Below, in pieces: positions 1-6,545 of a stretch of 16,151 nt of DNA. Origin of the DNA: Atribacteria bacterium SCGC AAA255-G05 (GTDB lineage Bacteria > Atribacterota > Phoenicimicrobiia > Phoenicimicrobiales > Phoenicimicrobiaceae); NCBI GenBank assembly GCA_000405605.1, contig ASPA01000006.1:1-16151 (forward strand), written 5' to 3'. The notes under the pieces are model-generated. The model saw only the letters and a list, made by a program, of their open reading frames with translations. It searched no databases and had not been told where the DNA came from. A program made the translations under genes and the position numbers. Position 1 is the stretch's first letter; every line of letters starts with the position of its first letter.

Positions 1-140
1 AATAGCAATTACTTCTATGGGAGCAAAATTAGAGGATAAGGTTGACCCTCGATTTGGCAGATGTCATTATTTTATATTATTTGATACCGAAAGCAATAAA
101 TTTGAGGCAATAGAAAATACTGGTGCCCAGGGAATGGGAG
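1..140 (+). repeat. Left arm of a 140-bp perfect inverted repeat
   Basis: Each base i from 1 to 140 pairs with base 5620-i; I compared the arms in blocks of ten and found no mismatch. The match ends at 141 (G here, T on the other arm). The left arm begins exactly at the window edge, so its true outer limit cannot be seen. It covers codons 3-48 of the nifX-like gene. Confidence 0.97.
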
Positions 141-364
141 GAGTAGGAATACTATCAGGTCAAATAATGGCTGATAAAGGAGTAGAGACAGTATTAACTG
201 GAAGTTGTGGACCTAATGCCTTTCAGACTTTACAGGCAGCAGGTATAAAAGTGATAACCGGAGCAAACGGTACGGTTCAAGAAGCTATTGATAAATTTAA
301 ATCAGGTGAACTTAAGGCAATTTCTCAGGCTGATGTCTCAGCACATTCAGGAATAAAAAAATAG
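1..364 (+). CDS. NifX/NifB-type iron-molybdenum cofactor-binding domain protein, 5' end cut by the window edge
   Basis: Member of the dinitrogenase Fe-Mo cofactor biosynthesis fold (PF02579, NifX/NafY/NifB C-terminal type), small proteins that bind or carry Fe-S or Fe-Mo precursors. Base 1 is the last base of codon 2, and codons are readable from base 2. The missing ATG-AA is seen in the inverted copy at 5624, so the full protein is 122 residues beginning MKIAITSMGAKLEDKVDPRF. Typical family signatures are DPRFGRCHYF near the N-terminus, then ADKGVETVLTGSCGPNAF and a GTVQEAIDKFKSGEL helix. An internal ATG at base 17 is not the real start. The gene lies 25 nt upstream of a second NifX-like gene, so the two are probably co-transcribed. 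Family members outside nitrogen fixers are common beside MinD-ferredoxin ATPases. No nifHDK is visible, so a nitrogenase role is unlikely. The substrate is unknown. Confidence 0.88.
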   Translation, partial: IAITSMGAKLEDKVDPRFGRCHYFILFDTESNKFEAIENTGAQGMGGVGILSGQIMADKGVETVLTGSCGPNAFQTLQAAGIKVITGANGTVQEAIDKFKSGELKAISQADVSAHSGIKK

Positions 365-389
365 AAACAAAAAAATAGGAGAGTAAAAA

Positions 390-785
390 ATGAAAATAGC
401 AATTTCAACCGACGCAGGTTTTGTATCAGCTCATTTTGGAAGATGTCCTTCCTTTACTATCGCTGAAATTGAAGAAGGAAAGGTTTTAAAAATAGAGGAA
501 ATAAATAATCCTGGCCATCAACCTGCATTTTTACCAAATTTTCTTGCAGAACGTGGAGCAAAATATATAATTTGCGGAGGTATGGGTAGGAGAGCGCAAG
601 ATTTATTTGCCGAAAAACAAATTACCCCTATAGTAGGAGTAACCGGGAAGGTTACAGAAGCGATAGAAAAATTTGCGCAGGGTAAGTTAGAGGCTGGAGA
701 ATCGTCTTGTAAACCGGGAGTAGGAAAGGGCTATGGCTTAGAAAAAGAAGAATGTGACCATCCCAATGAAAAACATATTCACTGA
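390..785 (+). CDS. Second NifX-like Fe-S/Fe-Mo cofactor domain protein with a Cys/His-bearing tail
   Basis: A 131-residue protein of the same PF02579 fold as its upstream neighbour: start MKIAISTDAGFVSAHFGRCP, an ICGGMGRRAQDLF loop and the GVTGKVTEAIEKFAQGKL helix. It differs after residue ~100, where a tail containing ESSC, EEC, DHP and a final HIH supplies potential metal ligands; its role is inferred. The start is the ATG after AGGAGAG with about 6 nt spacing (376-389). It follows the first nifX by 25 nt, so the two look like a tandem pair in one operon and may act as different carriers or as a heteromer. The 175 nt downstream, up to the next gene, are AT-rich and show no clear terminator. 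Confidence 0.88.
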   Translation: MKIAISTDAGFVSAHFGRCPSFTIAEIEEGKVLKIEEINNPGHQPAFLPNFLAERGAKYIICGGMGRRAQDLFAEKQITPIVGVTGKVTEAIEKFAQGKLEAGESSCKPGVGKGYGLEKEECDHPNEKHIH

Positions 786-947
786 TAGTTAGGAATAATA
801 TAAAAAAATTTAAAATGAAAAAATGTAAATATCTAGATTATTATTAATTAAAATAAATAAAATAAGATTTATAGCAAAATATAAAAATCTATACAAACTA
901 AGCAAACCATATAACTAAATAGCCAGCTAACTAATTAACCAAAAAAA

Positions 948-954
948 GGAGGTG
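948..954 (+). promoter_or_regulatory. Strong ribosome binding site that fixes the start at 961
   Basis: GGAGGTG at 948-954 sits 6 nt before ATG 961. A GTG at 952 would give a three-residue longer protein but lies inside the Shine-Dalgarno sequence itself, so 961 is the start. Confidence 0.8.
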
Positions 955-960
955 AAAAAT

Positions 961-1185
961 ATGCCAAGAGGAGATGGTACTGGACCAACAGGAGCAGGAC
1001 CGGGAACTGGTCGAGGAACCGGTCAAGGAAGAGGTGCCGGACAGGGGCGCCAAGGAGGCGGAGGAATTGGAATAGGGGGCAATTGCGTTTGCCCTTCTTG
1101 TGGTGCTATAGTTTCTCATCAAGTAAGTGTTCCTTGTAATAATATTAAATGCCCTAAGTGCGGTGCTATGATGACAAGACAATAG
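961..1185 (+). CDS. Small Gly/Arg-rich protein with DUF5320-like start and C-terminal zinc ribbon
   Basis: A 74-residue protein in two parts. Residues 1-41 are low-complexity Gly/Arg/Gln sequence opening with MPRGDGTGPTGAGPGTGRG. The first eight residues, MPRGDGTG, are identical to the opening of the two DUF5320 proteins in this window. Residues 42-74 carry CVCPSCG and, further on, CNNIKCPKCG, a zinc-ribbon or rubredoxin-like metal site with two CPxCG knuckles. It has no coiled coil, unlike DUF5320. It lies 24 nt upstream of the first MinD-ferredoxin ATPase and 175 nt after the nifX pair. The cationic glycine-rich half could bind anionic metal-sulfide, nucleic acid or a partner protein; this is inference. 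I do not recognise a named gene. Confidence 0.8.
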   Translation: MPRGDGTGPTGAGPGTGRGTGQGRGAGQGRQGGGGIGIGGNCVCPSCGAIVSHQVSVPCNNIKCPKCGAMMTRQ

Positions 1186-1209
1186 AATAAAAGGGAAGGA
1201 TTAAACTAA

Positions 1210-2091
1210 ATGATAATTTCAGTAGCCAGCGGAAAGGGTGGGACGGGCAAGACGACTATTGCCGTTAATCTTGCTCTGGCTTTAGCTAAAGATAAAGAAA
1301 AAAATGTGCAATTTTTAGATTGTGATGTAGAAGAGCCTAATGCCCACCTTTTTTTAAAACCCGTTATAACAAGTTCGGAATCAGTAGAGATTCCTGTGCC
1401 TAAAATTGATGATAAAAAATGCAATTATTGCGGTAAATGTGCGGAAGTTTGTGTTTTCAATGCTATCGCAGTTACCAAAAATAAAGTTTTAGTTTTCCCC
1501 GGTCTGTGTCACGGCTGTGGGGCTTGTACGCTATTTTGTCCTGAAAAGGCAATTACTGAAGAAGGAAACAAAGTAGGAGTTTTAGAAGAAGGCAAAGCAG
1601 GGTCTATTAACTTTACACATGGACGTTTAAATATAGGAGAACCGATGGCTCCTCCTATAATAAGAAAAATTAAAAAGAAAATTAAAAAAGATGGCATTAA
1701 AGGGGAAAATAATGATATTACAAGCCATCACATTACCTTAATTGATGCCCCTCCGGGTACTTCCTGTCCGGTCATCGAATCTATAAAGGACAGTGATTAT
1801 ACTATATTAGTTACTGAACCGACTCCTTTTGGGCTACATGACCTTATTTTAGCAGTGGAAGTGCTTCAGAAATTGAAGATTCCTCACGGTGTAGTATTAA
1901 ATAAGTGTGACATTGGAGACCACAAGGTAGAAGAATATTGTAAGAAAAATGATATTCCTCTTTTACTTTCTATCCCTCTGGATAGAAAGATTGCAGTTGC
2001 TTATTCTAAAGGTATTCCTATAGTTAAGATAAATCCCTCATATGAGCAGAAATTTACCCAGCTTTTTCAAAAAATCGCACAAATTATTTAA
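1210..2091 (+). CDS. MinD-superfamily P-loop ATPase with inserted 2x[4Fe-4S] ferredoxin domain (first of pair)
   Basis: A 293-residue COG1149-type ATPase. The deviant Walker A GKGGTGKT is at residues 8-15, DCDVEEPN follows as the A' region, and LIDAPPGTSCP near 178-187 is the Walker B/switch. A bacterial ferredoxin domain is inserted at about 67-115, with cluster ligands C71/C74/C77/C81 and C100/C103/C106/C110 in CxxCxxCxxxC form. The family is related to the Mrp/NBP35 Fe-S carriers and to MinD/Soj and is soluble. It is usually encoded as a tandem pair beside NifX-like proteins, as here; the pair probably forms a dimer. A weak Shine-Dalgarno (GGAAGGA) precedes ATG 1210. ATP-driven transfer of Fe-S clusters or electrons is the likely role, not shown for this gene. 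Confidence 0.9.
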   Translation: MIISVASGKGGTGKTTIAVNLALALAKDKEKNVQFLDCDVEEPNAHLFLKPVITSSESVEIPVPKIDDKKCNYCGKCAEVCVFNAIAVTKNKVLVFPGLCHGCGACTLFCPEKAITEEGNKVGVLEEGKAGSINFTHGRLNIGEPMAPPIIRKIKKKIKKDGIKGENNDITSHHITLIDAPPGTSCPVIESIKDSDYTILVTEPTPFGLHDLILAVEVLQKLKIPHGVVLNKCDIGDHKVEEYCKKNDIPLLLSIPLDRKIAVAYSKGIPIVKINPSYEQKFTQLFQKIAQII

Positions 2092-2135
2092 TATTTTTAT
2101 GGCTTTATAATGATAAAAACCGAGGTATTTTTTAA

Positions 2136-3005
2136 ATGAAAGAAATAGTTATAATAAGCGGCAAAGGCGGAACAGGAAAGACAGTTATTGCTGCCAGTAT
2201 TGCTGCTTTAGCCAAGAATAAGGTTATGGGAGATTGTGATGTAGATGCTTCCAATCTTTATCTTTTACTTCATCCTGAAATAAAAGAAAAACATGAGTTT
2301 TATGCCGGATTAATTCCCAGTATAGATTTAGAAAAATGTACTAATTGCGGTCGATGCCAGGAAGTCTGTCGTTTTGATGCTATTAAAACAATCAAAGGTC
2401 AAACCGTAATCGACCTGGTATCTTGCGAAGGATGCGGCTTATGTGCTTTGGTTTGTCCTGTAAAGGCTATTCAGATGAAGGAAAATCATTGCGGAGAATG
2501 GTATATCTCCGAGACAAAATACGGACCTTTAGTACATGCCCGGTTGGGTATTGCAGAAGAAAATTCGGGAAAATTAGTTACTTTAGTTCGCCAGAATGCT
2601 CAAGCAATTGCTGAAAAAAATGATTTGGAATTAATAGTAGTAGATGGACCTCCAGGAATTGGATGTCCTCTTATAGCTACTCTTAGCGGAGCTGATTTAG
2701 CTGTAGTGGTGACCGAACCAACTCTCTCTGGAATACATGATTTGGAAAGAGTGGTAAAAGTAGCCCAACATTTTGGAGTAAAAACAGTAGTTATAATAAA
2801 TAAGTACGATATTAATTTAGAGAATTCAGCAAAAATTGAAGATTGGTGTAAAGAAACTAATATTTCAGTAATAGGCAAAATTAATTTTGATAATATAATA
2901 ACCGAAGCCCTGGTAAAAGGATTACCAGTAGTCGAATATAGTGATAATACAACAACTAAAGAGATAAAGAATATATGGCAGAAAATTAATCAATTAACCA
3001 ATTAA
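2136..3005 (+). CDS. MinD-superfamily P-loop ATPase with inserted 2x[4Fe-4S] ferredoxin domain (second of pair)
   Basis: A 289-residue paralogue of the preceding gene. Walker A GKGGTGKT is at residues 9-16, GDCDVDASN follows, and the ferredoxin insert has ligands C68/C71/C74/C78 and C97/C100/C103/C107. VVDGPPGIGCP marks the Walker B/switch. Both ferredoxin motifs are complete, so it could hold two [4Fe-4S] clusters. It starts 44 nt after the first MinD gene, with a GAGG about 12 nt before the ATG, and is followed after 15 nt by the radical SAM gene. The tandem arrangement suggests a heterodimer whose two nucleotide sites lie at the interface, as in other deviant Walker A ATPases (established for MinD/NifH-type proteins, inferred here). 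Confidence 0.9.
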   Translation: MKEIVIISGKGGTGKTVIAASIAALAKNKVMGDCDVDASNLYLLLHPEIKEKHEFYAGLIPSIDLEKCTNCGRCQEVCRFDAIKTIKGQTVIDLVSCEGCGLCALVCPVKAIQMKENHCGEWYISETKYGPLVHARLGIAEENSGKLVTLVRQNAQAIAEKNDLELIVVDGPPGIGCPLIATLSGADLAVVVTEPTLSGIHDLERVVKVAQHFGVKTVVIINKYDINLENSAKIEDWCKETNISVIGKINFDNIITEALVKGLPVVEYSDNTTTKEIKNIWQKINQLTN

Positions 3006-3020
3006 ATTAAAGGAGAAATT

Positions 3021-3974
3021 ATGCTTACTTTTGGACCAGTCCCTTCCAGGCGTTTAGGCCGTAGTTTAGGAATAAATAATATTCCCCCAAAAATATGTAC
3101 TTATTCTTGTATCTATTGCCAGTTAGGAAAAACTTCTAAAATGAAAATAGAACCTCAGGTTTTTTACTTACCTTCTGAAATTTTTAGAGAAGTACAGGAT
3201 AAGGTAAAAAAAAGTAAAGAAAAAGGAGAACTTATTGATTATCTTACCTTTGTACCTGACGGAGAACCTACTTTAGATATTAATTTAGGGCAAGAGATTA
3301 AATTAATAAAATCTTTGGGGATTAAAATAGCCGTTATTACTAATAGCTCTCTTATAGATAAAAAACAAGTAAGAGAGAATTTAATGGAAGCAGATTTGAT
3401 TTCTTTTAAAATAGATTCTGTTGAAGAAGAGATTTGGCGTAAAGTGGATCGACCTCATAGAAATCTATCCTTAAAAGATATTCTAAACTCTATGCTAAAA
3501 TTTAGGGAAAATTATAAAGGGGAAATAATTACTGAGACGATGTTAGTTAAAGATATTAATGATAATAGCCAACATATAAAAAAAGTGGCTGATTTTTTAG
3601 CTAAGCTAAAACCGAACCAGTCTTATTTATCTCTTCCTATTCGACCTCCTGCAGATAATTGGGTACAGTCTCCTTCGGAGGAAGTTGTGAACCAGAGTTA
3701 CTACATTTTTAAAGAAAAGGTTGATCAGGTGGAATGTCTTATTAGTTATGAAGGAAATTCCTTTGCCTTTACCGGTGAAGCAGAAGAAGATATTTTGAGT
3801 ATTACCTCAGTACATCCTATGAGAGAGGATGCCTTGAAAGATTTTTTGGGAAGGGCTAATTCTGATTGGTCGCTTATAGAGAGATTAATTAAGCAAGGCA
3901 AATTAGTAGAATCAGAATATGAAGGGCATAAATTTTATATCAGAAAATTTTTAAAACAAAAAAATTATATTTAA
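3021..3974 (+). CDS. Radical SAM protein, COG0731 type
   Basis: A 317-residue radical SAM enzyme. The cluster motif CTYSCIYC (C26, C30, C33, CX3CX2C) follows the characteristic opening FGPVPSRRLGRSLGINN. TFVPDGEPTLD near 77-87 is the usual GGEP-type SAM-binding strand with the first Gly replaced. ITNSSL and the following strands complete the partial barrel. The C-terminal ~90 residues appear to form a small extra domain ending in a Lys-rich tail. COG0731 also includes tRNA-wyosine synthase relatives, but the bacterial short forms have no settled substrate. It is preceded by AAAGGAG at good spacing and sits in the same operon as the MinD pair. A role in maturing or modifying a cofactor or protein of this cluster is plausible but unproven. 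Confidence 0.85.
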   Translation: MLTFGPVPSRRLGRSLGINNIPPKICTYSCIYCQLGKTSKMKIEPQVFYLPSEIFREVQDKVKKSKEKGELIDYLTFVPDGEPTLDINLGQEIKLIKSLGIKIAVITNSSLIDKKQVRENLMEADLISFKIDSVEEEIWRKVDRPHRNLSLKDILNSMLKFRENYKGEIITETMLVKDINDNSQHIKKVADFLAKLKPNQSYLSLPIRPPADNWVQSPSEEVVNQSYYIFKEKVDQVECLISYEGNSFAFTGEAEEDILSITSVHPMREDALKDFLGRANSDWSLIERLIKQGKLVESEYEGHKFYIRKFLKQKNYI

Positions 3975-4006
3975 TTTGTAAGGAAAATAGAAAAAAGGAG
4001 AGTAAG

Positions 4007-4636
4007 ATGGCCAGAATTGAACCTTTTGAAAAATATAGCGAGAAATATGAAGATTGGTTTGAAAAAAATAAATTTGTTTATGGATCAGAAATTCAGGCCA
4101 TTAAGGAATTATTCCCTAAAGTGAAGAAGAGTATAGAAATTGGAGTAGGAAGCGGTAAATTTGCTGTACCTTTAGGTATAAAGATTGGAATTGATCCCTC
4201 ACCTCGAATGCGGAACATTGCCCAACAAAGGGGTATTGAAGTCATTGATGCAACAGCAGAGGAGCTCCCTTTTAAAAATTCTCAGTTCGAACTTGCTTTA
4301 ATGGTTACTACAATTTGTTTTGTAGATAATTTAAATCTGGCTTTCAGAGAGGCCTATCGGATATTAAAACCGGGAGGTTATTTAATAATTGGATTTGTAG
4401 ATAAAGATAGCTCTTTGGGGAAATTGTATCAACAGCATAAAGAAAAGAGTCTATTTTATAAGATAGCTATTTTCTATTCCACAAAGGAGGTAGTTTATAA
4501 TTTGAGTAAGGTTGGATTTAAAGAATTTGATTTTAGGCAGACAATATTTCATGGTCTAAACGAAATAAAAAATGTTGAACTTGTAAAAGAAGGTTATGGA
4601 GAAGGCTCTTTTGTAGTGATAAGAGCAAGGAAATGA
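4007..4636 (+). CDS. Class I SAM-dependent methyltransferase (Methyltransf_11 type)
   Basis: A 209-residue Rossmann-fold methyltransferase. Motif I is IEIGVGSGKFAVPLG, followed by GIDPSPRM (acidic loop binding the SAM ribose), then VIDATAEELPF and YRILKPGGYLIIGFV, the standard Methyltransf_11 order. It has no signal peptide or extra domain. An AAGGAGAG ribosome site lies about 5 nt before the ATG, 32 nt after the radical SAM gene, so it is probably the same transcript. The substrate cannot be read from sequence; small-molecule targets are common for this family. It is one of three unrelated methyltransferases in the window that sit next to redox-metal genes. Confidence 0.85.
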   Translation: MARIEPFEKYSEKYEDWFEKNKFVYGSEIQAIKELFPKVKKSIEIGVGSGKFAVPLGIKIGIDPSPRMRNIAQQRGIEVIDATAEELPFKNSQFELALMVTTICFVDNLNLAFREAYRILKPGGYLIIGFVDKDSSLGKLYQQHKEKSLFYKIAIFYSTKEVVYNLSKVGFKEFDFRQTIFHGLNEIKNVELVKEGYGEGSFVVIRARK

Positions 4637-4657
4637 AAATAAATGAATTTAACTTAA

Positions 4658-4846
4658 TACTCTCGTCCATATTTTATAGAAACGATAAAAATATTTGAAA
4701 AAATAAAAGCACTTAATTTACCTCGTGTAGAAATGAAATACCTTTCAATGGGTATGACTAATTCATATCATATAGCTATAGGGGAAAAAGCTAATATGCT
4801 AAGAATAGGCACACTAATATTCGGAAAGAGAAATTATAAAAATTAA
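4658..4846 (+). pseudogene. C-terminal remnant of a YggS-type PLP-binding protein
   Basis: A frame open from 4658 to the TAA at 4844-4846 encodes about 62 residues with RPYF, KYLSMGMTNSYHIAIGE and ANMLRIGTLIFGKRN. These match the C-terminal end of YggS/COG0325 pyridoxal-phosphate homeostasis proteins (normally ~230 residues), whose hallmark is LSMGM followed by the MxRIGxxIFG strand. The N-terminal three quarters, including the PLP-lysine, are absent, there is no start codon or ribosome site, and an in-frame TAA stands at 4655-4657. The fragment fills most of the 302-nt space between the methyltransferase and mrp. It is a decayed gene, or the scar of a deletion that ended in yggS; the alternative is an assembly join. 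The match is from memory of the family motif, not a search. Confidence 0.72.
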
Positions 4847-4938
4847 TTAATAAAAAGAAATCAAGGACAATAGTAATTCATAAAGAACTATTATGTGTCT
4901 CTTTATTTTATTTAAGAAGAAAAATTTAGGAGGAAGAA

Positions 4939-5553
4939 ATGACAGAAAATACTAATAGTAATATACAAAACTCTGAACAGGCTAGGGAAGAAAAAATAGC
5001 AGCCAGTAAAAAACTTAATGAACAACTTAAACAAAATATGTCTAAAATAAAACATAAAATTTTAGTACTTTCCAATAAAGGGGGAGTAGGGAAAAGTTCA
5101 ATAGCTATTAATTTAGCTTGCTCTTTAAGCGAAAAAGGTTTTAAAGTAGGAATATTGGATGCTGATTTACACGGGCCATCGGTGGCTATAATGTTAGGAT
5201 TTGAAGGGAAGAAATTGCAGGGAAGTTCGGAAGGAATAATTCCTATGAGTGTTTCTTCTAATTTAGTAGCTGTTTCTATGGCTTCTCTGATTGAAACTTC
5301 TGATGCCCCTCTTATTTGGAGAGGCCCTTTAAAGATGATGGCTTTAAAACAGTTTTTAGGAGAAGTAGAATGGGGTAATTTAGATTTTCTTATAATTGAT
5401 TCTCCTCCAGGGACAGGAGATGAACCTTTATCAATTTGCCAACTCATTCCGGAATTAGAGGGAGGCATTATTGTTACTACTCCCATTCCCTGGGCACCAG
5501 TATTTTCTATTGCCTCAAATTTATTGCTTTCGGTATCAAATAATATAAAATAA
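4939..5553 (+). CDS. mrp: Mrp/NBP35-type Fe-S carrier ATPase, C-terminus replaced at a chimeric junction
   Basis: Scaffold ATPase that carries [4Fe-4S] clusters to apo-proteins in the cytosol. Residues 1-40 form a polar, probably helical N-terminus. Walker A NKGGVGKS is at 46-53, then DADLHGPSV, APLIWRGPLK and IIDSPPGTGDEPLS, all typical of Mrp. The authentic sequence runs to about residue 182 (GGIIVTTP). Residues 183-204 are translated from antisense nifX sequence and are not Mrp. A normal Mrp continues for about 80-100 residues and contains the CxxC cluster ligands, all missing here. Start 4939 has a strong AGGAGG eight bases upstream. The gene would probably be intact if the 5480 junction is an artefact; if the junction is real, this is a dead gene. 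It belongs functionally with the MinD-ferredoxin pair upstream. Confidence 0.85.
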   Translation: MTENTNSNIQNSEQAREEKIAASKKLNEQLKQNMSKIKHKILVLSNKGGVGKSSIAINLACSLSEKGFKVGILDADLHGPSVAIMLGFEGKKLQGSSEGIIPMSVSSNLVAVSMASLIETSDAPLIWRGPLKMMALKQFLGEVEWGNLDFLIIDSPPGTGDEPLSICQLIPELEGGIIVTTPIPWAPVFSIASNLLLSVSNNIK

Positions 5554-5619
5554 TGACATCTGCCAAATCGAGGGTCAACCTTATCCTCTAATTTTGCTCC
5601 CATAGAAGTAATTGCTATT
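5480..5619 (-). repeat. Right arm of the 140-bp perfect inverted repeat; inversion junction at its left edge
   Basis: Exact reverse complement of bases 1-140. At 5479/5480 the sequence changes from mrp to antisense nifX. About 5-6 nt (ACTCCC/CTCCC) could belong to either side, i.e. microhomology. Bases to the right (5620 onward) supply the nifX start codon and ribosome site, which suggests this is the natural 5' context of the gene at window position 1. Confidence 0.95.
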
Positions 5620-5624
5620 TTCAT
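5480..5624 (-). pseudogene. 5' fragment of the NifX-like gene, with its real start and ribosome binding site
   Basis: Encodes the first 48 residues of the NifX-like protein also seen at the window start, identical over the shared bases, beginning with ATG 5624 and GGAGG at 5634-5638 (9 nt spacing). After residue 48 the open frame continues only as antisense mrp and is meaningless. It is most likely the true 5' end of the gene at 1-364 displaced by a chimeric join; otherwise it is a duplicated, truncated copy. Confidence 0.85.
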
Positions 5625-5720
5625 TTTTTTAATCCTCCAATTCTTTTTATTTTTTAAATGATTAAAATATTAGCTAATCATATATTAATACTTTTTCGTA
5701 TTAAAGTATATAAAAAATGA

Positions 5721-5760
5721 CTAATTCTCCAATTAGCCAATCTACCAATTTACCAATTAA
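5721..5760. repeat. Short degenerate CCAAT-type tandem repeat
   Basis: Four imperfect copies of an ~8-nt unit (CCAATTAG, CCAATCTA, CCAATTTA, CCAATTAA). A related string of CTAACTAATTAACC type occurs at about 915-942. Low-complexity intergenic sequence with no known role. Confidence 0.45.
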
Positions 5761-5867
5761 ATAAGTTTTGGGTTAGTTTAACTATTGATAATTTCTAACC
5801 ATCCCTACTGAAATACAAGATACAATTCACGAGATATGGAATAAAAATATCTTATCTCCTATGAGCT

Positions 5868-5895
5868 GTAGGGGCGTATAGCTATACGCCCCTAC
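5868..5895. repeat. 28-bp perfect palindrome, GTAGGGGCG family, copy 1
   Basis: GTAGGGGCGTATAG is followed immediately by its exact reverse complement. It lies 32 nt beyond the DUF5320 stop codon (- strand). Related copies are at 12222-12249 and 13394-13418, all intergenic and all 3' of a gene. It is REP-like. It could also work as a bidirectional hairpin terminator; a T5 run follows on the + side only. Confidence 0.8.
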
Positions 5896-5927
5896 TTTTT
5901 CTAACTCTGATCACTGGACTCTGCTTT

Positions 5928-6293
5928 TTATTTCTTTTCGCTTTTTTCCAATTCTTCAATACGTTTGTTAATAGAGTCAAGTTGTTCTTTTAGAGCATTT
6001 GCATCTTCGTTTAGCATTCCTATTTCTTGTTTAGGATCTATAGGCGGTTGATAATAACTTCCACCATATACTGGAGAATTGTATGGTATAGGATTAACAT
6101 ACCCAGACCTAAATCCTCTACCATAACCTCTACCCATTCCTCTGCCGAATCCTCTACCATAGCCAAAACCCAATCCCAATCTACCTCCGGAAGGGTTCAT
6201 ATATCCTGGTGCAGAATAACCAGCGCAGTATCCGGCTGCTCTTCCAGTCATGGGACCTAATCCTCCTGGACCAGTTCCATCTCCTCTTGGCAT
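5928..6293 (-). CDS. DUF5320 family protein (copy A)
   Basis: A 121-residue protein of the DUF5320 type (function unknown). Residues 1-30 are the conserved opening MPRGDGTGPGGLGPMTGRAA followed by GYCAGY. Residues ~35-70 are Gly/Arg/Phe/Tyr repeats (GFGYGRGFGRGMGRGYGRGF). A Pro/Tyr-rich linker follows, and the last ~35 residues form a Glu/Lys coiled coil (LKEQLDSINKRIEELEK). The start is ATG 6293, 9 nt after GGAG at 6303-6306; the in-frame ATG at 6300-6302 abuts that ribosome site and is rejected. It is a close paralogue of copy B at 12286. It sits just downstream of a dead fur copy whose promoter and Fur box survive, and upstream of the nifX gene. Family members are habitually near NifX and MinD-ferredoxin genes in anaerobes. 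Confidence 0.85.
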   Translation of the reverse strand: MPRGDGTGPGGLGPMTGRAAGYCAGYSAPGYMNPSGGRLGLGFGYGRGFGRGMGRGYGRGFRSGYVNPIPYNSPVYGGSYYQPPIDPKQEIGMLNEDANALKEQLDSINKRIEELEKSEKK

Positions 6294-6309
6294 ATTTTTC
6301 ATCTCCTTT

Positions 6310-6506
6310 CTATTTTTTTTCTTTGATATTTTTCTTATAAAGTTCTCTCTTTATCTTTTTAAGTGGCTCTAATTTTCCCTCTACAAAACTTGTATACTCT
6401 ATTATTCAACCACATTTCGTATGTATTAAATAGTAATAATAAATCGATAGCCCCTAAATTCGCTTTACCACCATTTTTGTGAAGCTTTACCCCATCTTTC
6501 TGGCAT
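6310..6506 (-). pseudogene. Decayed fur copy with two deletions and in-frame stops
   Basis: Remnant of a Fur-family regulator, paralogue of the intact gene at 12752-13231. From ATG 6506 it reads MPERWGKASQKWW then a stop, against MQGRWGGGPAKWWH in the intact gene; SEFRG follows. About 240 nt (most of the DNA-binding domain) are then missing. It resumes as YYYYLIHTKCG, stop, IIEYTSFVEGKLEPLKK, matching the intact HHHHLICTKCG-R-IIDYTDFVDEELELIKK, so the His ligands have become Tyr. A second deletion removes the C-terminal CxxC end and the spacer, fusing the remnant to the DUF5320 leader (TAG at 6310-6312). No functional protein is possible. It now serves only as transcribed leader DNA between a surviving promoter and DUF5320 copy A. 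Confidence 0.85.
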
Positions 6507-6526
6507 AATATAAATCCTTTCTTATT

Positions 6527-6545
6527 GATAATGATTACCATTAAC
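6527..6545 (-). promoter_or_regulatory. Fur box (copy A), identical to that of intact fur
   Basis: GATAATGATTACCATTAAC on the + strand, 15 of 19 positions equal to the classical Fur consensus and identical over all 19 bases to 13253-13271. It lies directly downstream of the -10 region and upstream of the fur remnant. Expected effect: iron-dependent repression of transcription entering DUF5320 copy A. Confidence 0.75.

Larger units (their letters stand above)
5625..5927. other. 303-nt intergenic space upstream of nifX: leader, low-complexity repeat and palindrome
   Basis: No gene is visible on either strand. Reading the - strand towards nifX it holds the GTAGGGGCG palindrome (5868-5895), a TTCACGAGATA element near 5825-5835 that recurs at 13430-13440, CCAAT-like short repeats (5721-5760), a small hairpin TTAATAC-GAAAAA-GTATTAA (near 5692-5711) and a T-rich leader ending in the nifX ribosome site. 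The small hairpin could be part of the nifX promoter region, but I cannot assign a confident -35/-10 pair. Confidence 0.6.

Noticed and set aside
1..785. nifX genes as evidence for nitrogen fixation
   Set aside because: PF02579 proteins are widespread in non-fixers, and no nifH, nifD, nifK, nifE or nifB is in the window.
931..1182. Open frame antisense to the zinc-ribbon gene
   Set aside because: No ribosome site; Ser/Thr-rich composition is the mirror of Gly/Arg repeats on the other strand.
4926..5624. A 232-residue open frame on the - strand
   Set aside because: Only its first 48 codons are real (5' end of nifX). The rest is antisense to mrp.
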